Assembly (NCBI RefSeq): GCF_040126055.1
Contig: NZ_CP143541.1
Span: 434,001 to 498,000 of the forward strand
DNA length: 64,000 nt
Reading direction: 5' to 3'
Source of the DNA: Pseudalkalibacillus sp. SCS-8
GTDB lineage: Bacteria; Bacillota; Bacilli; Bacillales; Fictibacillaceae
The notes below the pieces were generated by a model, which saw only the letters and a program-made list of their open reading frames with translations, was not told the origin of the DNA and searched no databases. The first letter of the stretch is position 1. Each line of letters opens with the position of its first letter. Position numbers and translations under genes: made by a program. Positions 44,130 through 51,481 of the stretch are shown piece after piece.

Positions 44130-44157
44130 ACCTCTCGTAAAACGGGAGGTTTTTATT
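44130..44157 (+). terminator. rho-independent terminator
   Basis: ACCTCTCGT and ACGGGAGGT pair around AAA, followed by TTTTATTTT. Confidence 0.88.
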
Positions 44158-44240
44158 TTCCCTATTTTTCGTATGGATTCTTACGTTTTTTCGTATAGAT
44201 GAATTGTGCAGTTATTTACAACGAACGGAGGAGAAAATTC

Positions 44241-45218
44241 ATGAAGACTGTTACGTGTCCAAAATATGGGCCACCAGAGGTGCTGCAATTTCAAGAGGTG
44301 GATAAGCCTGTTTTGAAGGAAGATGAACTTTTGATCAGAGTCCATGCGACGACTGTGTCATCAGGGGATTCACGAATACGGAACGGTTCGAGAAAATCAT
44401 TGCCCTTGTGGCCGATTTCCAAGATGGCCCTTGGACTAAGGAAGCCTAAAAAATCAATATTGGGAATGGATTTCGCAGGAGAAGTAGAATCCGTCGGTGA
44501 TGCTGTTACCAGCTTCAAGAAAGGGGATCAGGTATACGGATTTTGCGGCAAAGGTACATATGCAGAATATATAACGATGCGTGCAGAAGGTTCTGTTACA
44601 TTGATGCCTGCCAATTTGACCTTTGAAGAAGCTGCATCCGTCCCCTTTGGAGCAGTATCGGCATTGGACTTTCTTCGAAAAGGGAAGATCAAAAGCGGAC
44701 AAAAAGTATTGATATATGGTGCGTCTGGTAGTGTAGGAACCTATGCCGTCCAGCTAGCAAAGTACTATGGTGCAGAAGTGACAGGTGTCTGCAGTACTGG
44801 AAATGTCGATCTGATCCAGTCATTGGGGGCAGACCGTGTCATTGATTACACAAGAGAGGATTTTACGGAGAATGGGGAAACATACGATATCATTTTTGAT
44901 ACAGTCGGAAAAACCTCGTTCTCACGTTGCAAACGTTCTTTAAACGAGAACGGTCATTATCTGTTAGCCGTGTTTGATTATCCTCAGATCGTTCAAATGC
45001 TTTGGACGTCAAAGGTTGGCACGAAGAAAGTCATTGGCGGGATAGCAGGCGAAGATTCGAAAGACTTGCTGTTCTTAAAAGAAATCATTGAAGCAGGAAA
45101 AATCAGAACCGTCATCGACCGACGATACCCGATGGCAGAAATTGCGGAAGCCCACCGTTATGTAGACCTGGGTCACAAAAAGGGAAATGTCGTCATTAAC
45201 TGGGTAAACAAATCATAG
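44241..45218 (+). CDS. zinc-free MDR family oxidoreductase (quinone-oxidoreductase-like)
   Basis: A 325-residue medium-chain dehydrogenase/reductase. N-terminal GroES-like domain (YGPPEVLQFQEVDKPVLKEDELLIRVHAT, GMDFAGEVESVG, GDQVYGFCGKGTYAEY), Rossmann domain with IYGASGSVGTYAVQLAKYYGAEVTGVCST, then IDRRYPMAEIAEAHRYVDLGHKKGNVVI. The zinc ligands of true alcohol dehydrogenases are missing, so it is an NADPH quinone or enone reductase type. ATG 44241 has GGAGGA upstream; the longer frame from 44199 is not needed. Terminator follows. Confidence 0.9.
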   Translation: MKTVTCPKYGPPEVLQFQEVDKPVLKEDELLIRVHATTVSSGDSRIRNGSRKSLPLWPISKMALGLRKPKKSILGMDFAGEVESVGDAVTSFKKGDQVYGFCGKGTYAEYITMRAEGSVTLMPANLTFEEAASVPFGAVSALDFLRKGKIKSGQKVLIYGASGSVGTYAVQLAKYYGAEVTGVCSTGNVDLIQSLGADRVIDYTREDFTENGETYDIIFDTVGKTSFSRCKRSLNENGHYLLAVFDYPQIVQMLWTSKVGTKKVIGGIAGEDSKDLLFLKEIIEAGKIRTVIDRRYPMAEIAEAHRYVDLGHKKGNVVINWVNKS

Positions 45219-45221
45219 CAA

Positions 45222-45252
45222 GACGCTTTCCTGTAAAGCGTCTTTTTTTCAC
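45222..45252 (+). terminator. rho-independent terminator
   Basis: AGACGCTTT and AAAGCGTCT form a 9-bp stem followed by seven T. Confidence 0.95.
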
Positions 45253-45314
45253 GCCAAAAATATTTTCCAAAGTAAAAGGATAGCGTAAATCCTTATCGAA
45301 TAGGATGATGGAAG

Positions 45315-45878
45315 ATGTTGGAGAAAGTGGGGGATACAATCAAAGTCGCTTTTTTCGATCGGGACGGGACGATCATAAAGGATTATCCAGACCATGACTG
45401 GAGTGAAGTCGATCAACCGGAGTTTATAGAAGGGGCCTTTGACACACTGAAGGAAGTCCAAGCAAGGGGTTATGCAATCATCATCGTGACGAATCAATAT
45501 CTGATTAATGAAGGCTTCATCAGCTTTGAACGTTATCAAAGCCTATCAGACCAGATGCTGAAAAGATTAGCTGAAAATGGCATAGAAGTGAAGGATATTT
45601 TCTATTGTCCTCATCGCCGGGATGAAGGATGTCGTTGTATGAAACCGAACCTGGGGATGATTGAACAAGCCATCGAGAAATACCCGGATATCGATTTGAA
45701 CCGTTCCTTCATGGTTGGTGATTCAGCGTGTGACATGGAGCTTGCTGAACGGACCGGCATGGCAGGGTATTGGATTACCGAGGAACATACATGCAAATTC
45801 AACAATGTGAAAACAGTGAAATCAATCATTGAAATAACAGATATCGTAAAGGGGGAATTTGTTTGGAGAAAATCATGA
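45315..45878 (+). CDS. HAD-IIIA family phosphatase (GmhB/HisB-N-like)
   Basis: A 187-residue HAD hydrolase with motif I DRDGTI, motif II VTNQ, the zinc loop YCPHRRDEGCRCMKP (C-x-H...C-x-C) and motif III/IV MVGDSACDMELAERTGM. This is the histidinol-phosphate/heptose-bisphosphate phosphatase subfamily. No LPS or histidine genes are nearby, so the substrate is open. Its 3' end overlaps the next small gene by 16 nt. Confidence 0.88.
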   Translation: MLEKVGDTIKVAFFDRDGTIIKDYPDHDWSEVDQPEFIEGAFDTLKEVQARGYAIIIVTNQYLINEGFISFERYQSLSDQMLKRLAENGIEVKDIFYCPHRRDEGCRCMKPNLGMIEQAIEKYPDIDLNRSFMVGDSACDMELAERTGMAGYWITEEHTCKFNNVKTVKSIIEITDIVKGEFVWRKS

Positions 45879-46102
45879 AAATGACGATGCAAGCTGGTTT
45901 ATTCAGCTTTATTCTGTCGTTCTGTGTCCTGTTTGCCGCGTATCCAGTCGGGTACATGCGTTATTCTGATCTGTTATATACGATCACACGCTACAGTAGT
46001 ATCGTGTTTATTATTGTGACAGTAGCGGTCGGGTTATATTTATTTCAAGAGCAGCGTGATAAGGCCGAAACTGAGCAAGAAGATGAGAATCAGGCAAGCT
46101 GA
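45863..46102 (+). CDS. small two-helix membrane protein, paralogue of the next gene
   Basis: A 79-residue protein starting at TTG (AAGGGGGAA upstream) that overlaps the HAD gene. Two membrane helices (about residues 10-30 and 46-64), then an acidic tail. It is related to the next protein: shared pattern MEKI..K, FSFILSF/YSFVLSF, then YP, then TRYSSI/ARYSAI, then a second helix. No known family. Confidence 0.6.
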   Translation: MEKIMKMTMQAGLFSFILSFCVLFAAYPVGYMRYSDLLYTITRYSSIVFIIVTVAVGLYLFQEQRDKAETEQEDENQAS

Positions 46103-46123
46103 AGCGTATTAGGGGGAAAACAC

Positions 46124-46354
46124 GTGGAGAAGATCCTATTGAAAACCGCACTTTATAGTTTTGTCCTTTCTTTTGTTGTGTCCTTTATTTTCTACCCGAG
46201 AGAAGTCCCTTTAGGGTCTGGTGCATCAGAGATGATTCCTTACACCGAATACTTTTTTATTATTGCCAGGTATTCTGCAATCAGCATGTCGGTTTCATTA
46301 CTTGTCGTGTTTGCATACCTGATGGTGTTGCGGTCAAACAAACAGAGTGTTTAA
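46124..46354 (+). CDS. small two-helix membrane protein, paralogue of the previous gene
   Basis: A 76-residue protein starting at GTG (AGGGGGAAA upstream) with two membrane helices (about 8-24 and 42-68). It is a tandem duplicate of the preceding protein by shared motifs. The pair is probably co-transcribed with the HAD phosphatase. Its last 21 nt overlap the end of the convergent 73-residue gene. Confidence 0.6.
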   Translation: MEKILLKTALYSFVLSFVVSFIFYPREVPLGSGASEMIPYTEYFFIIARYSAISMSVSLLVVFAYLMVLRSNKQSV

Positions 46355-46555
46355 ACAGAAAAGGCCCTTATCATGATCGTTATTCCAATCTGATAAGCGG
46401 CCTTTATGTTTGTGCTGGTCGAGTCTGTCTTTTTTCGTTTTGGTCTTACGGGTTTGCAGGTCAATCATTGCATATTGGCTTCTGTTCAATACAGGGTTAC
46501 GTCTTCCTTCACGCTCAAGTTTCTTTCGCTTTTTCCAAGCGTTGCTTTTGCTCAT
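46334..46555 (-). CDS. small very basic hypothetical protein
   Basis: A 73-residue protein rich in Lys and Arg (MSKSNAWKKRKKLEREGRRNP...), which suggests RNA or ribosome association. I recall similar short proteins annotated as hypothetical in bacilli but cannot name the family. The start at ATG 46555 has GAGGAG 8 nt upstream. The C-terminal 15 or so residues run through the shared terminator and overlap the convergent gene, so they are probably not conserved. Confidence 0.65.
   Translation of the reverse strand: MSKSNAWKKRKKLEREGRRNPVLNRSQYAMIDLQTRKTKTKKDRLDQHKHKGRLSDWNNDHDKGLFCLNTLFV
46361..46408. terminator. bidirectional terminator hairpin
   Basis: AAAGGC-CCTTATCA pairs with TGATAAG-C-GGCCTTT over about 14 bp. 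It serves the two small membrane genes and lies inside the 3' part of the convergent small gene. Confidence 0.75.
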
Positions 46556-46865
46556 TTGAATCACTCCTCATATTGATATACTACTATTATAGCATTCCCT
46601 TCATATTTGTTGAAAAAGTGTCAACCTATACTCCTTGAAATGATCAGTGAAATACGAACATTATAGAATGGAATACAATCAATAGGTTTTGTTGTAGCGA
46701 ATTTAGGCTATTGAAATATATTGGGGATGAGGCGGAAATTCGCGCCAGGGTTGTCCTTAAAAGCTTCAGGTATGATAATATGTATTAAGTATATGTATAA
46801 CGTTAGAGGATTTATTTTTATAGATTAACAAAACCATTTTGTCATTGTAAGGAGCGTTAGAATCA
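46556..46865. other. divergent promoter region
   Basis: About 310 bp between the leftward small basic gene and the rightward Mur-ligase operon. AT-rich TATACTACTATTATA near 46577-46592 could supply a -10 for the leftward gene. No repeat, riboswitch or ORF was recognised. Confidence 0.4.
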
Positions 46866-47642
46866 ATGAAGATTGATATTGGGGGCATAAGCGTCAATTA
46901 TCGTGTTTCTGGCGAGGGCCGGAGCATTTTGCTGTTGCACGGCTGGGGCACAAGCCTTAAGAGCTTTGAACCAGTCCATAACTTTTTAGAGAAAAATTTC
47001 AAGGTGTATTCGATTGATCTTCCGGGGTTCGGGGAAAGCGAAGAACCTCCTGAAGCCTGGGATGTAGAAGCGTTTACGAATATGCTTCGTGAATTCATTA
47101 CAAAATTGAACATAAAAGATCCAATACTGATGGGACATTCTAATGGTGGTAGGGTGTCCATTCGTTATGCAGCGCATTATCCTGTGCACAAGCTTGTCTT
47201 AATTGATAGTGCAGGGGTGAAGCCGAAACGTACGATGAAGTATTATACGAAGGTGTATACGTACAAAACGATCAAAAATGTATTGAACCTTCCGGTATTA
47301 CGAAACTATAAAGAGGATATCCTCACAAAGGTGAAAGGGAAGGTCGGCTCTGCGGATTATAAAAACGCATCAGGGGTCATGCAGCAGACGATGGTCAAGG
47401 TGGTCAATGAAGACCTGCAGCACTTGATGCCGGAAATCAAAGCTCCGACACTCCTTATTTGGGGAGAGAATGACACAGCAACACCGGTATCGGATGCCAA
47501 GATCATGGAACAAGCGATCCCGAACGCCGGTCTGGTCGTCCTCGATGGTGTCGGCCACTATTCCTACTTGGAGAAATTGAACCAATTCCTCGTAATTATT
47601 GATAACTTCCTTGAAAAAGATAAGGAGTGGAAAGATGCTTAG
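46866..47642 (+). CDS. alpha/beta-fold hydrolase at head of Mur-ligase operon
   Basis: A 258-residue cytosolic alpha/beta hydrolase: HGWGTSLKSFEPV (oxyanion region), nucleophile elbow MGHSNGGR (Ser near residue 95), acid in LLIWGENDTATP and His in GVGHYSYLE. The fold is that of esterases, thioesterases and C-C hydrolases, so the substrate is not readable. Its stop overlaps the start of the membrane Mur ligase by 8 nt, so the two are translationally coupled. That context suggests processing of a cell-wall peptide or a lipid-linked substrate, but this is inference. GGAGCG upstream of ATG. Confidence 0.85.
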   Translation: MKIDIGGISVNYRVSGEGRSILLLHGWGTSLKSFEPVHNFLEKNFKVYSIDLPGFGESEEPPEAWDVEAFTNMLREFITKLNIKDPILMGHSNGGRVSIRYAAHYPVHKLVLIDSAGVKPKRTMKYYTKVYTYKTIKNVLNLPVLRNYKEDILTKVKGKVGSADYKNASGVMQQTMVKVVNEDLQHLMPEIKAPTLLIWGENDTATPVSDAKIMEQAIPNAGLVVLDGVGHYSYLEKLNQFLVIIDNFLEKDKEWKDA

Positions 47643-49224
47643 TCTCTTATTTGCTATCGGAATCGTATTTTGGGGGCTTTATACGTGGTCAAGACTTCGT
47701 AAGGCCATTCATATGCTTCAACAGAACTCATATCGAAACGAACGTTTCACGAGATGGATGAAAGAAAACCTTGGGAAAGTATTCAAGAAGCGCGATTTTA
47801 TCCCGCTCATTACAGCACTGATCGCGTTCATCGAGAACCTGGATAACGTCGCAATTTTGTTATTCATCGGCCTTTATTTGATCTTATATCTTCTACGTGA
47901 AACAGGAAAAGAAAAGAAGAAGCTGGTCGTAACCGCACGGGTAAAGCGGCTTATGGGGACGGTCATCATTCTTGTTGCGGTCATCGCAGGCTTCAGTTTC
48001 TATTTTGAATTGATCAATACTTATGCACTTGTACCACTGTTATTTACGTATGTCGGTCTGACGATTCTTTCCTATTTTGTTGTTCTCGTTGCCAACACGA
48101 TCAACCTGCCGATTGAAAAAAGGATTGCGCAAGGGTACTTCAATGATGCTGAGCGTATCATCAATGAGGCGAAGCATACTGAAGTAATCGGTATTACTGG
48201 CAGCTACGGGAAAACAAGCGTCAAACATATCCTGCATACGATCTTGTCATCGCATAAAAACGTTCTGATGACTCCGGAAAGCTATAATACAAAGCTCGGC
48301 GTAACGATTACAGTCAGAAATATGCTCCGTCCTTTCCACGATTATTTCATTGCGGAGATGGGAGCGAAGCAAGAAAACGATATTCAGGAGATCTGTGACC
48401 TTGTGCACCAGAAGTATGGGATTCTGACAGCCATCGGTGAACAGCACTTGGATACGTTCAAAACATTGGAAAACATTAAAAAGACGAAATATGAAATCAT
48501 CGACAGTCTTCCGGATGATGGAATCGGTTTCCTGAACAAGGACGATAAGAACATCATGTCCCGCAAGCCTCAAAGTAACGCACGAATCGTGTATTACGGT
48601 ATCTATGCGGATGATCTCGATTACCGAGCTGAAAACATAAGCTTTTCCAACAAGGGGACAAAGTTTGATGTCGTGACCAAAGATGGAACGAGGATCGAAA
48701 TCCAGACGAAGCTGTTAGGTGAACATAACATTTATAATATCGTTGCAGCAGTCGCGACAGCTTATGAGCTTGGCGTTCCTGCGAAACGGATTTCCACAGC
48801 GGCGAAGAAGATCCAGCCTGTCGAGCACCGTATGGAGATCAAAAAGCATTCCGACAAGATTACAATCATTGATGACGCGTTCAACTCGAATCCGGTCGGT
48901 TCAAAAATGGCACTTGAGGTGCTCAGTCAGATGGATGGCTATAAAGTGCTGATTACACCAGGAATGATCGAGCTTGGTGACGAAGAGTACGACTTGAACA
49001 AGAGACTCGGTCAGCATGCTGCGAAAGTCTGTGATTATGTCATCCTTGTCGGGAAGAAGCAGACTGTGCCGTTGCAGGATGGATTGGCAGAGGAAAAGTA
49101 TCCAGAAGACCAATATTATGTCGCTCGTAATCTTGACGATGCGCTAGCGAAAATGAACGAAATCGCAAAGGAAAAAACGGTCGTCCTGATCGAAAACGAC
49201 CTGCCTGATACATTTAACGAATAG
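47635..49224 (+). CDS. membrane-anchored Mur ligase family protein (MurF-like core)
   Basis: A 529-residue protein. Residues 1-153 hold four or five membrane helices (about 2-18, 55-87, 106-124, 131-153); then follow a Mur-ligase central domain with P-loop ITGSYGKTS (about 189-196), TPESYNTKLGVT, AEMGAKQENDIQEI, GEQHLDTFKTLENI, and a C-terminal domain (EHRMEIK, IDDAFNSNP, ITPGMIELGDEE) close to MurF. True MurF has an N-terminal UDP-MurNAc-binding domain here instead of helices, so this enzyme must use another, probably membrane-linked, acceptor. ATG 47635 (AAGGAG upstream) is chosen over 47599. It is followed after 13 bp by a Ddl-like ligase. Confidence 0.85.
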   Translation: MLSLLFAIGIVFWGLYTWSRLRKAIHMLQQNSYRNERFTRWMKENLGKVFKKRDFIPLITALIAFIENLDNVAILLFIGLYLILYLLRETGKEKKKLVVTARVKRLMGTVIILVAVIAGFSFYFELINTYALVPLLFTYVGLTILSYFVVLVANTINLPIEKRIAQGYFNDAERIINEAKHTEVIGITGSYGKTSVKHILHTILSSHKNVLMTPESYNTKLGVTITVRNMLRPFHDYFIAEMGAKQENDIQEICDLVHQKYGILTAIGEQHLDTFKTLENIKKTKYEIIDSLPDDGIGFLNKDDKNIMSRKPQSNARIVYYGIYADDLDYRAENISFSNKGTKFDVVTKDGTRIEIQTKLLGEHNIYNIVAAVATAYELGVPAKRISTAAKKIQPVEHRMEIKKHSDKITIIDDAFNSNPVGSKMALEVLSQMDGYKVLITPGMIELGDEEYDLNKRLGQHAAKVCDYVILVGKKQTVPLQDGLAEEKYPEDQYYVARNLDDALAKMNEIAKEKTVVLIENDLPDTFNE

Positions 49225-49237
49225 GGGTTGGAAATAG

Positions 49238-50452
49238 ATGAAGGTAAAAGTTGGCGTCTTTTTTGGCGGTGTATCGGTCGAACACGAAGTATCCGTCATA
49301 TCCGCATTACAAGCAATCAAAGCGATGGATCGCGATCAATATGAACCGATTCCAATCTATATCAGTAAAAACAAAAACTGGTATACCGGGGAAGCGTTGT
49401 TGGATATCGAGAATTACAAGGATACCGATGAGCTGTTGAAGCAATGCGAACGGATCATCATTACGACGAATGACCAGGGTCGTCCGGTCATCCATCGTCA
49501 CACGACAGGTATGTTCGGCAAGAAGCTCGTTTCTGAGATTGATGTGGCATTCCCTGTCATCCATGGTACGTATGGTGAGGATGGTATTTTACAAGGATTC
49601 TTTGAATTGCATGATATTCCGTACGTAGGTTGTGACGTCTTTTCATCAGCGGTAGGCATGGACAAAGTGATGATGAAACAAATCCTGCGTGATTCTGGTG
49701 TTCCGATCCTTGATTATGTTTGGTTCTATGCGTCCAAGTGGTTGAACGATCAAGATGCGCTCGTTGAAAAAATCGAGAATGACCTCAGCTATCCAGTCAT
49801 CGTCAAACCTGCGAACCTCGGATCCAGTGTTGGTATAAGCAAGGCGACAAACCGTGAAGAGCTGGAAGAGGCGGTTGAACTAGCGACCGAATTCGCAATC
49901 AAAATCGTAGCAGAAAAGATGGTCACGGACTTGAAAGAGGTCAACTGTTCTGTACTCGGCGATTATGAAGAAGCGGAAAGCTCGGTCTGTGAAGAAGTGT
50001 TGAGCAGCACCGATATTTTGACCTATCAGGATAAGTATCAAAGTGGAGGCGGCTCAAAAGGCGGTGGTGCGTCCAAAGGTATGGAAAGCACCAACCGGAA
50101 GATTCCAGCGGAAATGTCTGACGAGATGACCACCCAAGTCCAACAGCTTGCCAAGGATACGTTCCAGATCCTCGGTTGTGCCGGTGTGTCTCGTATCGAC
50201 TTCTTGATTGATAAAAGCACGAATCAAGTGTATGTGAACGAAATCAACACGATTCCTGGCTCTCTTTCCTTCTACCTGTGGGAGCCGACAGGAAAATCAT
50301 TTAAAGAGCTGACGTCAGATATGATTAAAATTGCTCTGAAGCGCAAGCGTGAAAGAGAATCACTCACGTTCTCTGTCGACACGAACCTATTCGCTATGCA
50401 CAGCGGTGGTGCTAAAGGTGGAACGAAAAGTAAATTAGGATCGAATTCATAA
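49238..50452 (+). CDS. ddl: D-Ala-D-Ala-ligase-like ATP-grasp enzyme with glycine-rich insertion
   Basis: A 404-residue ATP-grasp ligase, longer than usual Ddl (about 350-365). Ddl motifs are present: FGGVSVEHEVSVISA (with the catalytic Glu), PVIHGTYGEDG, GMDKVMMKQIL, VKPANLGSSVGISKA and INTIPGSLSFYLWEPTG. The omega-loop, normally about ten residues between YEAKY and IPA, here reads YQDKY, then QSGGGSKGGGASKGMESTNRK, then IPAEM, a Gly/Ser/Lys-rich insertion. The C-terminus also has an extra Gly/Lys tail. The specificity loop change makes the substrate doubtful. It shares an operon with the membrane Mur ligase, and a terminator follows. Confidence 0.88.
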   Translation: MKVKVGVFFGGVSVEHEVSVISALQAIKAMDRDQYEPIPIYISKNKNWYTGEALLDIENYKDTDELLKQCERIIITTNDQGRPVIHRHTTGMFGKKLVSEIDVAFPVIHGTYGEDGILQGFFELHDIPYVGCDVFSSAVGMDKVMMKQILRDSGVPILDYVWFYASKWLNDQDALVEKIENDLSYPVIVKPANLGSSVGISKATNREELEEAVELATEFAIKIVAEKMVTDLKEVNCSVLGDYEEAESSVCEEVLSSTDILTYQDKYQSGGGSKGGGASKGMESTNRKIPAEMSDEMTTQVQQLAKDTFQILGCAGVSRIDFLIDKSTNQVYVNEINTIPGSLSFYLWEPTGKSFKELTSDMIKIALKRKRERESLTFSVDTNLFAMHSGGAKGGTKSKLGSNS

Positions 50453-50458
50453 TGATAG

Positions 50459-50489
50459 AGGAGCCTGGCTAGATGCCGGGCTCTTTTTG
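50459..50489 (+). terminator. rho-independent terminator of the Mur-ligase operon
   Basis: GAGCCTGGC and GCCGGGCTC pair around TAGAT, followed by five T. Confidence 0.92.
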
Positions 50490-50609
50490 CAGAATAGAAT
50501 GTGCAAGCATTCCAGTGATTTCCTTAATCCAGGGTTTACGAACAAGTTCAGACACGATTCATCGAATACTTTACTAAGATGACTTTATTTTAAGAATGGA
50601 GGCTTTTCA

Positions 50610-51335
50610 ATGAACCGAAATGACTATCCGTTACCCTATATCCATCCCATCAAGGATTGGAAGGAGATTCCGATTCAAGAGAACAAGGAAGAGCTCGTGT
50701 CCATCCAGAGCATGAACACGGCTTTGTTAGTCGTGAAACCTCGTTATTATGCGATGGGCCTTCCGGGTGCCATGAGTGATTGTTATGTGCGAAGAGAGGT
50801 GGCACTTAAACTTGTGGAAGCAGCTCGTAAACTGCCAGATGGGTATAAGCTGTTGATCTGGGATGGGTGGAGACCCTTTTCGGTTCAGAAACTCCTCTAT
50901 GAAACGTATTTGAACGAGTTGAAAGACGAACATCCGTATTGGTCTGAGGAACGTCTGCATGAAGGGGCGCGCCAGTTCGTCTCTTACCCTACTGTTGACG
51001 AGGATGCTCCCCCGCCACACAGTACTGGCGGTGCAGTGGATCTCACCATTCTTGATGAAAACGACGAACCGCTTGACATGGGAACAGGATTCGATGAGTT
51101 TTCGGATCGGGCGTGGACCCGTTATTTCGATGAGAAGAAAAAGAACGAAGGGACGCTCAACGAGAAAGAAGAAACGTACCTGCAGAACCGCAGACTTCTC
51201 GTTCATGTTATGACAACCTCGGGCTTTACCAATTACTCTGCAGAATGGTGGCATTTCGACTATGGCAACCAATGGTGGGCGAAGCAAAGCGACGAACCCG
51301 CCGCCAAATACGGACTTGTAAACCTGGAAGTCTAG
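50610..51335 (+). CDS. VanX/DdpX-type D-Ala-D-Ala dipeptidase (M15D)
   Basis: A 241-residue zinc peptidase of the VanX family, which cleaves free D-Ala-D-Ala. Zinc ligands are in HSTGGAVDLT (SxHxxGxAxD) and EWWHFDYGNQ (catalytic Glu and ligand His); WDGWRPFSVQ is also family-typical. No signal peptide, so it acts in the cytosol. It has its own upstream region and terminator but lies between the Ddl-like gene and a penicillin-binding protein. No vanS/vanR/vanH is present, so it is not a vancomycin resistance cluster. A role in recycling D-amino dipeptides or in correcting the product pool of the neighbouring ligase is plausible. Confidence 0.9.
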   Translation: MNRNDYPLPYIHPIKDWKEIPIQENKEELVSIQSMNTALLVVKPRYYAMGLPGAMSDCYVRREVALKLVEAARKLPDGYKLLIWDGWRPFSVQKLLYETYLNELKDEHPYWSEERLHEGARQFVSYPTVDEDAPPPHSTGGAVDLTILDENDEPLDMGTGFDEFSDRAWTRYFDEKKKNEGTLNEKEETYLQNRRLLVHVMTTSGFTNYSAEWWHFDYGNQWWAKQSDEPAAKYGLVNLEV

Positions 51336-51373
51336 TAAAATCCCCTTCCCCCCAACCGACTCAAATTTGTTAA

Positions 51374-51401
51374 AAACTGCTCGGAAAGAGCAGTTTCTTT
51401 T
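51374..51401 (+). terminator. rho-independent terminator
   Basis: AAACTGCTC and GAGCAGTTT form a 9-bp stem with a 5-nt loop, followed by CTTTTAT. Confidence 0.9.
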
Positions 51402-51481
51402 ATGCATAACATATGAAATAATTGGAATAGATAACAAATTCTTTATGTGGGGCATCAGGAGTTAAAAAGGGGAGAAGTACT

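Noticed and set aside
50038..51335. Vancomycin resistance cluster
   Set aside because: VanX-like and Ddl-like genes are present but no vanH, vanS or vanR, and the ligase lacks the D-Ala-D-Lac type loop I would expect.
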